Positions 45,863 through 55,257 of a stretch of DNA of 64,000 nucleotides are shown in pieces. Origin of the DNA: Marchantia polymorpha subsp. ruderalis. Taxonomy: Eukaryota > Streptophyta > Marchantiopsida > Marchantiales > Marchantiaceae. Where the stretch lies: positions 7,150,001-7,214,000 of the forward strand of contig AP031357.1 in NCBI GenBank assembly GCA_037833965.1, given 5' to 3'. The position numbers and the translations under genes were made by a program. The notes under the pieces were generated by a model that saw only the letters and a list, made by a program, of their open reading frames with translations, was not told the DNA's origin and searched no databases. Each line of letters begins with the position of its first letter. The first letter of the stretch is position 1.

Positions 45863-46429
45863 TCAGTTCAAAGGCTCGTTCTGGGTATCTGGAGTATCTT
45901 CAAAACTTGCGCCGTGGGCTTTGAACCAACTCAATTTCTCTTCATCCGTCAAATTCTCGATCTGAGACATTAATTGAGTTGCATTTGAGGATTTGAGGAT
46001 CCAGGTGCCTCTGGCTGAGTCCTCGGTGAAGACGAGACCTGTGGTTTTGAAGTCGCACTTAGTTACGTTCGAAGTAGCTTCATCGAGGAGCGAGCGGCGT
46101 CTGCAGCTAGGATACCAGTAGGCGGATGTGAATCCTCCACCAATGTAGCAGCGGTTTCCCGAAAGGCCTCCTCCTGGAGTTGTGCTGCATACGCCACCTT
46201 TATAGTAAATGCTGCTCCTGCAGACATTCATACCTGTAAATCTAATTGAACCTGCGTTTCCGTAGTAGCAAACACGACTGGAAGCGCCAGTTCTAATTGT
46301 CCCAAGCCCGGAACATGCGACTGTGTTCGAAAAGAACGCGACGTCCACGGCGGCAGCCATGCTCGACAACCCGAGGAGGACCAGTGCCACTATCAGGTAC
46401 ATTTTGTTGAAAGCACCGTTCTTCGCCAT
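45863..46429 (-). CDS. Small secreted cysteine-rich protein, 188 aa
   Basis: The start chosen is ATG at 46429 (AAAATGGCG, a strong plant start context). An in-frame ATG ten codons upstream is preceded by a weaker context and overlaps a likely 3' splice site (TTTTACAG, about 46443). Residues 1-27 form a signal peptide (hydrophobic YLIVALVLLGLSSMAAA). The mature protein has seven cysteines, mostly in the first 85 residues (ACSG, RVCYYG, NVCRSS, GVCSTT, NRCYIG, PSCRRR, KCDF), three or so N-glycosylation sites, and a charged C-terminus. The C-S-G-x4-R-x-G-x-S-x-R-x-C spacing loosely recalls plant MiAMP1-type antimicrobial proteins; this is weak. It is the only intact member of a local cluster of broken copies. 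Likely apoplastic; function unknown. Confidence 0.7.
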   Translation of the reverse strand: MAKNGAFNKMYLIVALVLLGLSSMAAAVDVAFFSNTVACSGLGTIRTGASSRVCYYGNAGSIRFTGMNVCRSSIYYKGGVCSTTPGGGLSGNRCYIGGGFTSAYWYPSCRRRSLLDEATSNVTKCDFKTTGLVFTEDSARGTWILKSSNATQLMSQIENLTDEEKLSWFKAHGASFEDTPDTQNEPLN

Positions 46430-46639
46430 TTTTGTCAAAGTTTTCTGTAAAACATACATTCACAGATGCTCAGATTCTCAAACTTGAAGTCCGAACATGA
46501 GTATCAATTATGTATTATTTCTATTTAATGCAACATACTATAACCTTCGAAGAATGATAAAATTTGTTAGTTCTGAAGTCGAAAGAAAAAATTGACACTG
46601 GAAATAGATGAGAAAAAAAATTCATCGACAGCGGTTCAA

Positions 46640-46990
46640 AATCCAGGCTAAAAGATCTGGTGAGAGCTAGTCTCTCTTCGTAACGTGATTAATAAACGAA
46701 ACTAGAATAGCGATGTGTTACGTGTAGATAGCTAGTCTAGTTTACACATAGAATACACTTTGGTAACATAAAATGAATATGATTGTAGAAACGATACCTC
46801 CGAAGGTGGACGTACAACAATGTAAGCTTGACGTGATGAAATTTATGCTCCTGCTAGCTCACCGACCTCAGATGAGATGCAGAATTCGGAAGAAGTGAAT
46901 GCCTTTATGTAGGTGATGTGGAACGACTTAGGTCTTCGTCTTTTCGGACCAGGATGATGACTGGACTGAGGTGTATGCAAGTGGCTCGGA
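46640..46990 (-). promoter_or_regulatory. Upstream promoter/leader of the secreted-protein gene
   Basis: It lies 210-560 bp upstream of the coding start, on the same strand. It is homologous to 31720-32045 upstream of the cyclopropane synthase gene and to 23000-23110. The TATA box position reads TACATAAA (46903-46910). The leader is probably joined to the coding exon through a 5' UTR intron ending near 46443. Confidence 0.55.
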
Positions 46991-47059
46991 AAGAGTACTA
47001 TGACCCACTTCATGCAGCTTAACGCCAAAATCGGTGGTATCACAGGATAAAACTACAGC

Positions 47060-47780
47060 TTGTGGCATCTCCCTGTTTATGCGGGGCACCCGAGGCTGAG
47101 TAAGTAGCAAACAGCAAGATGCAATCTCTATTATGGTAAAATCCTAGAAATCTAGAACTTCAATTCATTACCAGTCACGACATACTGAGCCAATTGTGAC
47201 AGCTGAGTAAAAACGTCCGACTTTCCTGATCCGAACCGTTCAGTCATCTGGACGAAGGCTTTCCAGGCGCGGCGAGCGCTCACCCCTCACTAGGTAGAAG
47301 GGGGCAGTTACTATAACTTGCAGAGAATTTTTTAGTAATTATAAGTCCTGACTTGTCGGGAAACGCCATTAAGGTCTATGACTCTCAGGTTGTATTCTAA
47401 CGGAGGAGCTTAATGAACACGATCACAATCATCAATACGGGTCAGGCATCTTTACTTTTATGCACAAGTTCAGGCGCACGTTCACTCCATATCGAGAGCT
47501 CAGTTTCAGTGTCTGCTAACGTTATGAGTAGATATATTCTCAGAACTTGAGCTGTTCGCTTTAAACAATTTTAATTTCTCTCCATCGGCAATCGCTCGAT
47601 CCGTTGCATCTAATAATTTAATCAGATTCCTTTATAGTGAGTAGTCCGTGGCCACAAGACGTGTTGTCTTTGTTTTATATTGACTAAATCAAAGACATGA
47701 ATGACTATTTTTTTATACATTATTGATAATTAATTGAAAATTGCAATACCATCATTATCTTTGTGACATGTCACAAATAA
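47060..47780 (-). pseudogene. Another broken copy of the secreted-protein locus
   Basis: About 47480-47680 on - encodes a decayed C-terminus (LIKLLDATDRAIADGEKLKL then FKANSSSSEN) with an internal stop. Flanks match 22190-22770 in inverted orientation and 43930-44260 directly. The segment CATCTCCCTGTTTATGCGGGG (47072 onward) is shared with 22713-22735 reversed. Confidence 0.6.
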
Positions 47781-48550
47781 TATTTTTTAAAAATCAATTT
47801 AATTTAATTATAAAATATAATATATGTATAATTAACAGTCTAATTTTATATTCGTATTATCTTTATTATGTAATAACGAATGTAAAATTTAAAAATATTA
47901 TATTCAAATTCTAACACAAATTATTAATATTTGTATCAAGTGATTTTTAGAATTTAACCATATCCCAACCATATAATTAAAAAATAGATATGAATAATTC
48001 ATATTCTTTTATATATATATATAGAAAAATAATCTTTTTTTACAAAAAAAATTCATTAATACTATAATTTATCATCTATTATAATGATAAATTGGAAATT
48101 TTATATTTAGAATATATATTAGAAAATTATAATTTATCATCTATTATAAAGATCAAATGAACCATAATTAATCAGTACTTCACATTCTATTAATTATTTT
48201 TCACATAATCTAGATTTTGAATAATTTTATCTATATAATTGATCACAATTGTAATAAAAAGCTAAACATGAATATCTCTATAAAAATAATTATAAAATAT
48301 AAATTTTGTACATATAATTATAATATTTAAGAGATAATATAATTGCTAATCAACTTTACTTATATGCAAACTCAAAATCACAATGTATTAAAATAATCTC
48401 TCAAGGAGACCACTTGAGTAAAGTCAACAGCAGTATCAATATATAGAAGATCATTTCATAAGACACAGCCTGTAGGAAAATCAATACTTGATGTCAATAT
48501 GTGTAAATCTAGTGTTCATTTTCTCCTTCACAAGTTCGTTAGAAGCATTA
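47780..48550. other. Very AT-rich stretch; no gene seen
   Basis: Long A/T runs and short palindromes with no coding frame. It may be decayed element DNA linked to the copia fragment that follows. Confidence 0.5.
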
Positions 48551-48559
48551 TGACCGTCA

Positions 48560-48900
48560 CATTTTCATTTCAATCACAAGCTTATTTAATCAGATCGTCT
48601 ACTTTATTGCTTCCACTACATTCTAGGTTTTTCGTAGTGAATTTAGTTATTCACTTCTCTACTGTAGAGTTGTAACGTATACTTCCACCTCCCAATGTGA
48701 ACACATATGCAATCGTAGAAATTTAGTAAATTTGTCACATTCTCAAGCTTATTTAATGAGATTGTGTACTTTGTTGCTTCCACTACATACTAAGTTTTCT
48801 TAGTGAATTCAGCTACTCACTTCTCCAATGTAGAGTTCTAACGTATACTTCCACCTCCAAACGTGAACACTCAATCGTAGAAATTTAATAAGCTTGTGCA
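48560..48900. repeat. Tandem duplication, period about 168 bp
   Basis: TTGCTTCCACTACAT occurs at 48606 and 48774, and AACGTATACTTCCACCTCC occurs in both units. The two units differ by about 10 percent, so it is not very recent. Confidence 0.8.
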
Positions 48901-48952
48901 TAGTCAGTGTATGACTGATTTTGCATTTTATGATTTTGCATCAAACAGAAGA

Positions 48953-49327
48953 TCAAAATCTAACATAATGTTGGGATATCAAAAAATTCATCCCACATTT
49001 TCTCAATATCTTTATTGTATTTGATATGCATCTTCTTATTATGTTTTTAGCAATAGCAATGTCACACTTAGTGCAAATCTTAAAAAACATGAAACTATCA
49101 ACCGACTTTTTGTAAGCTATCTTGAACATCACATTTTTTTCCATGTCATATGTCAAACAAGGAGTCGATGAGAGTTTAAGATGAGGAGCTAAAGTAATGA
49201 TCATAGTCTTGCAGGTATCCATGTTAAACCTTGCGAGTCCTTTTCTATCATACTTGACTTGAATTGACTTTACATCTAGGAGCAGAAATAGACCATCTAG
49301 AGGTACTCTTTGTTGATAGTTTTGCAT
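48953..49327 (-). pseudogene. Ty1/copia polymerase remnant
   Basis: The frame keeps the order of the copia RT-RNase H connection: RFNMDTCKTM (compare RFNM-x-C-K-P), LAPHLKLSS, AYKKSVDSFMFFKICTKCDI (compare YASAVGSLMYAM-x-CTRPDI) and IKILRKCGMNFL. Key positions are changed and the frame ends without the catalytic RT core. It is a dead fragment, with no LTR found. Confidence 0.65.
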
Positions 49328-49539
49328 GTTCTTGATGTGATTGCGTGTGTCAAGGTATAGAAGGCTAAAATATTAACGTGATTTTGTAGCCTTTGGATAT
49401 AATGCGTATTTTTGAAGTAGATCTAAGCTGGATCTTATTTCCAGAAGATACGTTTATATTGAATATCAAAGTGTTGTGAAGGGTTTCAGGTTCTCAGATC
49501 ACGTGTCAAAAACAGCTTTTTTAACATTTGCTACCTCCA

Positions 49540-49760
49540 CTCTCTGCATCTCATCTGTCTGCGGCGATCGAGCTGCAGCATACATTCCTTTCCGCCCAGC
49601 TTCCACCGCTGCACGTGGACTTCCGGATCTGTTAATTCTGCACGTCATACCACGTCATATTAAACTCACGTCGTATTCTATGAGCCAGATCTGTGCGAGC
49701 TGTCTTCGAGGTAAGGCATCGGGTTTCGAGCTCCTCGAACTGTGGCGCTTATCATCAGAG
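49540..49760 (+). repeat. Dispersed leader module, + copy
   Basis: TCTGCATCTCATCTGTCTGC, CCCAGCTTCCACCGCTGCAC and CATACCACGTCATATT are shared with the copies at 18780-19080, 29000-29330 and 31820-31880. A frame across it (49476-49853) is not supported by conservation. Confidence 0.55.
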
Positions 49761-50620
49761 ATACTAGCTCTCTCCATTTCACTCGGCTTTAATATTCCAC
49801 GAGTCCCTGCTTTCGAGTTTCTCAATCATTTAAAACCTTGGATCACAAGTTAAAGATTCATTCTTTGATAGTTACATATATTGATAAATTATGGTAATGT
49901 AATATTTGATCACCAGTTAGAAGGTTGCGAAACGCAGTAATATTCCTGATTCCAAACCTCATTGCTCTCGTGGGAACTGCGAGTGACATGTCTTCTATGG
50001 TGGATTTAGAATCTGGACTTCCGCGGTAGATCTTGCAAAAACATTCCACGCAAATGGACAGTTACTGTCTTCTAGAAAGATGTACCTCACAGAGCGTAGG
50101 TCTTCCTCAGTTTGTCCAGCACGGTTGGCGCCGTGGACATCATATGTTATTCGGACACTAAAGCTTGCACCGGATTCGTATGCTTGTTCAATGTCATTGA
50201 TAAACGAATTTGCTGCATCGCAAACGAATTTAAATCACATTCGATGCTGTTTTGACACGTTAATATATTTAAGTCCAGTGCCAAACGATATGGTCAGAGT
50301 CTCTCTGGTAATAACTTTTTCAACTATTAACGAGACTAGATTCCCGATGGATTACATCGAGCATTGCTCTTATAGCTCAAGCTCAGAGAGTAGGCTTGCG
50401 TCAGTATGAAAGCATAAAAAATCATCTCCCGAGGTGTTCGTACAACATTTTTACCCTGCCGTACTGAATGCTCTACTCGATTGCCGCAGACATTTGACAT
50501 GCAGAATCCAGAAGAAGCGAATGTGCTTAATAGCTAATTTGGAACGACAAGTTCGTTATCTTCTAGGACCGGGATAATGTCTGCTCTGAGGTAAAGACTA
50601 GTGTGGAGAATATTCAAATC
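49761..50620. other. Intergenic DNA with further module fragments
   Basis: 49918-50000 matches 19262-19350. 50430-50600 on - resembles the TATA/leader segment (GTCGTTCCAAATTAGC and the TTCTGCATGTC part), more decayed than elsewhere. No gene was seen. Confidence 0.5.
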
Positions 50621-50621
50621 A

Positions 50622-50708
50622 GTCCTGCGGGTACTTCGATGTACCCATCGAAGTACCCGCAGGACGTACGGAACCGATGGCCTGGAGGTACATCGACGTA
50701 CCTCCAGG
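50622..50708. repeat. Two adjacent perfect hairpins
   Basis: Hairpin 1: a 20-bp stem (50622-50641 and 50646-50665) around TACC. Hairpin 2: an 11-bp stem (50681-50691 and 50698-50708) around ATCGAC. Each is followed by GACGTACGGARCCRATGGCC, so the pair may come from a duplication. Confidence 0.9.
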
Positions 50709-50865
50709 ACGTACGGAGCCAATGGCCTGTGTTGTAATATCTGGTAGATCGCCTCATCCTCGTCATGGGTAAAGACGGCTTTTATGTACAGACCGGGTCT
50801 GTACTGGAGCGCTGACTTTTCTGGCAGAACGCTCTCAACTGGGGCAGCTAGTCCACCGGATGAGA

Positions 50866-51012
50866 CATTCATTGACTTAAATAATTGTAGATTCTTGTAG
50901 ATAACATTTATTGACTTAAATGGTTGTAGATTCTTTTAGATAACATTCATTGACTTAAATGGTTGTAGATTCTCTTAGATAACATTCATTGGCTTAAATT
51001 ATTGTAGATTTT
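50866..51012. repeat. Tandem repeat, about 43-bp period, 3-4 units
   Basis: Units share the form ATTGACTTAAATGGTTGTAG followed by ATTCTTTTAGATAACATTC, with few differences. Confidence 0.85.
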
Positions 51013-51019
51013 GTGCTGG

Positions 51020-51047
51020 GCCCTGCGGAGATATAACTCCGCAGGGC
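51020..51047. repeat. Perfect 11-bp stem hairpin
   Basis: GCCCTGCGGAG (51020-51030), loop ATATAA, CTCCGCAGGGC (51037-51047). A short palindrome GAGATATATCTC follows near 51060. Confidence 0.9.
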
Positions 51048-51539
51048 ACATTAATTTCAGAGATATATCTCCAGGTTTCAGGTTAGACTTCGTTCGAATA
51101 ACATTTCATTTTGGGTAATACACTAGCAGGCTTACTGAGTGTAAACAACTGTCCCTAGGAATATTCGCCAGCTCACTTTAGAACTACGTTTTGCAGCAAA
51201 GCTCTTTAGTTGTGCGAACTCTTAGGAACATCCTACAATTGATTTAAAACACGGCGCAGCCTCAGACATTTTTTAGTTAGTTGCGTAATCCATTCTGTCC
51301 AGATACTATTATGTCTCATAAGCCTCCAATAGAATTTATTCTTCGAGGAAAGCAGTGAACTATTCTAAACGAGAAGACACGATTAGATTGCGAACTAGCC
51401 TAGTTCAAATTTTACTTTTTATTCACGCTCTTCATATCTTGATATACAGTCTAATTATCCAAATGGAGAGGCAGCCTGTAGTCCAGCTCTAAGGCAGTTA
51501 GTTCTTCAGTAAATTTTAACTGTTGACTCATACAACTCT

Positions 51540-51770
51540 CCAAAAAACTAATGCATGTGTTACTTCTTAGTTTTTAGGAAAGAAAGTGATATATGTATCA
51601 CTTCTCAGTTTCTTAGAGACGTGACACATATATTAGCTGTCATTAGTTTGGGGAAGAAGTGATATTGTATCCATTTCTTGTAATTTGTTGAAAGAAGTGA
51701 AACATGTCTCGTTGCTCTACTTTTTCCAGTAGAAAAGTGACTTATTTATTCACTGAAATGAGAGTGTATC
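51540..51770. repeat. Degenerate repeat, about 40-bp period
   Basis: About five units carry a variant of RGAARGAAGTGATA followed by TGTATCAC/TYTC. The units are diverged, and one contains the palindrome GTGATATATGTATCAC. Confidence 0.5.
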
Positions 51771-51776
51771 ATTCCT

Positions 51777-52238
51777 TTGATCTTGCTTCGAAATAGATCC
51801 AACTCACCTTCTAGTTGTTTATATGATGGATGCACGAATGTTTCTGGAAGTGAAGCATTTGAAGACTCTCAGATGATCGAAATGTTAGAACTGAAGGAAA
51901 TGGGAAGACTGGGACAGGCAGGCGGAAAATTTAAGCTTGAAATGGCAAGCTTGAGATTTTCAAAGAGGAGGCAGGGAAGAGTACTCGAAAGGCAGGATAG
52001 GTCCGATTTGGACGAGCAGTTAGATGATCAGCGTCAATCGGGCGCATCCACCCATCACCCAGCTCGACGTCAATCATCACTCGGACTTAAGTTGAACTCC
52101 ATTGTTTCGAACTCTGTTCCAAGGTCTCCAGTTATGATTGGTGGATTGATTAGATTATGTCACAATAAAAGAACGCTTCTATCATCTGAGACACTCACTA
52201 TCACTCATGCACTGGAACGTTTCATGGGACAGAAGTAG
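51777..52238 (+). CDS. Hypothetical open frame, 153 aa, doubtful
   Basis: An ATG-started frame rich in Ser, Arg and Leu. I recognise no domain, signal peptide or membrane segment. Its base composition is higher in GC than the flanks, which is the only support. It could be part of an unrecognised exon or chance. Confidence 0.2.
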   Translation: MILLRNRSNSPSSCLYDGCTNVSGSEAFEDSQMIEMLELKEMGRLGQAGGKFKLEMASLRFSKRRQGRVLERQDRSDLDEQLDDQRQSGASTHHPARRQSSLGLKLNSIVSNSVPRSPVMIGGLIRLCHNKRTLLSSETLTITHALERFMGQK

Positions 52239-52639
52239 TAGGCGACCAAGTATAGAATCTGTGAACTGTAAGTGACTTTGCCTTGAGAAAGTAGTTCATC
52301 TGAAATCATCATAGTCAGTTATATTTGCAAGTATATGCGGAATAAAAAATGACTTTTCCAATAGTAACTCAACTCTCAGTCCGGTAAACGTGTGCATTGC
52401 AAAGAGCATGCATAACGGTTTATTGACAATATGCAGGCCGGATCAGAAGGTAGTACATCTGATCCGTGCCTACTTTATTTCCACATACAGATTAAACAGC
52501 CTGAGCAGCTACAACAGCCTGAGCAGCTACACACAGTATTACGTATTAAGCTGCCAAAGCTGCACCTCGCGATATAAAGTAAGGGGAGGCAGACAAAAGC
52601 ACACTTAGTGCTCGAAGACGAAACTGCAGGAGGTCTCGT
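52239..52639. other. Intergenic DNA before the type C LTR; nothing recognised
   Basis: A short duplication (AACAGCCTGAGCAGCTAC twice at about 52495-52532) is the only feature seen. Confidence 0.5.
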
Positions 52640-52847
52640 TGTGGTACCCCACTTTTGGTATTTTTGAGGAATTTAAAACATTTTTGGAAAACTGGACCGC
52701 GGCAGTAGTGTAAATATCCATCGGTGCATCAAAATAGAATGAAATTGGATGATCTCGGAGAATCTCGAAAGATCTCGTAGAATCCAGGAGTTGGGCGCAA
52801 CGTCTGGGACAAGCGCCGCCCTAAACGACGGGCTCTGAAAGAGTACC
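52640..52847 (+). mobile_element. Type C LTR start, duplicated 208-bp copy
   Basis: TGTGGTACCCCACTTTTGG begins at 52640 and again at 52848 (with CCCATTTTTGG). The two 208-bp units are similar but not identical, so the LTR start is tandemly repeated or one is a relic of another insertion. Confidence 0.7.
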
Positions 52848-55249
52848 TGTGGTACCCCATTTTTGGTATTTTTGAGGAAATTAAAACATTTTTGGAAAAC
52901 TGTACCGCGGCAGCAGTGTAAATAGCCTTCGGTGCATCAAAACAGAGTGAAATCGGAAGATCGCAGATATTCTCGAGGGAACTCGTAGAATCCAGGCGTG
53001 AGGTGCAACGTCGGGGACGGACACCACCCTCCATGCGGGCTCTGAAGGTATAACCCCTTCGGCGCAAGGCGCAAAATCCGCCTTCGGCGCTGCGCCTTCG
53101 GTGCTAGAGGAATCCTTCAGGATTTGGTCAATTCCCGAGCGCCTTGACTTGGTTAGGGTCTTGTTGGAAAGAGCTCAACGCGCTGATTCCAACGAGCCCA
53201 AGAACGCCACAAACGGATGAGGACTCCGGGAGTTACAAAGGTCGCAAGATACTCAGCTTTCCGCCTACGAGTAGGCGAGGAAAGTTTGTCCTATGCGCGG
53301 AGGAAGGCATTTCGCCTACGCGTAGGCGAAATAGGGTTTGACGTAGGTGCGATGTCCGCCGCGAATGTCGCCTACGCGCAGGCGAGGAAATCTCTGCACA
53401 GGCGGACGTGAGAAGTTCGCCGACGCACAGGCGCTTCGGCGTCGGCGGGAAATCCGCCTTCGGCCCTAGAAATGCGCCTTCGGGGTTAGAAATTGTACGA
53501 CGCCTTCCGCGCCAGCGCAGCAGCGCGGACGGGCGAGGAACCACCGGAGTAGTAAAATCCGTACGGACCGTACGGACGGGACGGATGGATGCACTTTCGG
53601 TCGGACGGAGTTGAGGCGGCGAGAGCGCCGACAAAGAGACAAGAAACGGACAGTCTGGACGGAGTCTGTTGACCGCGGTCAACGCCTTCCGCGCCAGCGC
53701 AGCAGCGCGGACGGAATTCGCCTAAGCGCAGGCGAGCGCCTACGCACAGGCGAGTGAAGTTCCGCGCCGGCGGAGATTCCGCCGGGGATTCCGCCTACGC
53801 AGAAGGGAGTTCAATTTTTGTCCGATGCGCGGACGATCGCCTTCGGCGGAGGAGGATTGGACGAGGAGCGGTACGAACGAGTGTAGCGCGCAAGGCAAGA
53901 AATCTGCCTTCGGCGCTGCGCACCCATGTCCGCGGCGTAGTACGCTAGCGGAGTTCAAATTTGCCAATTCGAGCGTGTGAGTTAAATCAGCGTCGGCGGA
54001 GCGTGAAGCCGCGCGTGAGAGCGGAGACCGTTTTAGCGTAGAGCCGGCGCGGCCATCAAGTGATTCGACCCTCACGACCAAGAGCCGACCATGACCTTCG
54101 ACCGGGAGACGGAGGGCGCCCCATTCTTGAATTCGCGATTCTATTTTCTAGTGCGAGCTGCGCGCATCCATCTGCTAGCTGCTAAGCATTCCAGACATCG
54201 CCGCGCGGAAGATTACTTGTTGATTGAGAGAGAATTGAGTGCGCGCGATTTGGAATTGAGTGAGATTAGAGTTTGCAGAGGGAGCAAGGAGCTCGAGCGG
54301 AGCAGAGAGAGAACTAGCGAGCAAGTGAATTTCAAGAACGCAATGTCAAAACTGAGCAGATTGCGGATGCTGCCGCTCCGGCTTCCACAGAACGGGTTGC
54401 GTGCCTACGAAGAACGGCTGATTGCAAGAAAGCTTGATTTCTTGCTGTGGGGATGGAATTACATCTGTGTGGATATGGTGCGCAAGTGGCTGGAGCCACA
54501 GCGACCACCTTCGCGCGGATTGCGTCCGCACGTCGATCGGTGGACCGTCCAAGATTGGGCGCAGGCATTAGGGAGGTGTGCCGGCATCGAAGAGCACCTT
54601 CTCTTTGATAGTGAGAGCGTCAAGGTGTCGAAGCAAGACGAGGCGCAATTTGTTGATTTGTTCAAGCGGGAGAGGTCTACCAAGAATGGGTACAAGACCC
54701 GCGACTACAAAGATCGCTTCCGCCGAACTTTAGCGGCGGTGCTGCTGCAATTACTGCAGCCACACCGCGCCTGCTACATCACCTTGTGGCACGTTTCTTT
54801 TGTGGAGCTCATCATCGAGGGAGCTCCAATTCACTGGGCGAGCATCCTGCACAGAGTGATGCGACAGCACGCATTCGAGGAGAAGGGGGGAACTCTCAAT
54901 CACCTCTCCCCTTTCTTGATCAATTTCTATCGACAGAGAAATTGTTTGACCGCGGCGGAGCTCGTTTGGTTTCCGCCATTGTCCGTCGACCATCCCGGAA
55001 AGTATGTGCGGGATAACGAGGTCGACACCGATGCGGAGGATTCACCAGCTTCTACTCCACCAACGCGGAGGGACGAGGGAAGAAACACAACCGCAGCAAG
55101 AGTGCCGCGGAAGCGTCGATGGAGAGAGGAGTCTGAGGAGGAGCAGCATCGAGAACCCACTGCTCCCATACGACAGCGGCCACTGCACGAAGTGTGCAGC
55201 CGGCCGAAGCAGAAGGCGCGCAGGCTTGTGTTACCAGCCAGCAGCGCGG
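52848..55249 (+). mobile_element. Type C LTR, 5' part, interrupted by type B element
   Basis: It shares the terminal pattern TGTGGTA-C-CCA and hairpin motifs with types A and B, but is otherwise diverged. 53140-53230 resembles the type A segment at 675-770. It is rich in short palindromes (CGCCTACGCGTAGGCG at about 53321). It carries a U3-type frame from 54343. The type B LTR begins at 55250 (preceding 5 bases CGCGG), so the rest of type C lies beyond the window. Confidence 0.75.
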
Positions 55250-55257
55250 TGTGGTAA
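54343..55257 (+). pseudogene. U3-encoded protein of type C LTR, cut by insertion
   Basis: The frame from MSKLSRLRMLPLRLPQNGL is clearly homologous to residues 1 to about 300 of the type B frame. Shared motifs include KLDFLLWGWN, SRGLRPH/SRGFRPH, WAQALGRCAG, KTRDYKDR, GAPIHWA and EEKGGTLNHLSPFLI. The Asp-rich hinge (NEVDTDAEDSPASTPP) is also kept. The frame is open upstream to 54091. It is cut at 55249 by the type B LTR, which supplies the stop. Before that insertion it seems to have been intact over at least 300 codons. Confidence 0.8.

Noticed and set aside
45649-45924. Frame with MAARN ... FLVQTAPPKFSSTP, also at 30805-31005
   Set aside because: It is antisense to and downstream of the secreted-protein gene, with frame-changing differences between the duplicates.
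49476-49853. 125-codon frame on +
   Set aside because: It lies across the dispersed leader module, and other copies of the module do not keep the frame.
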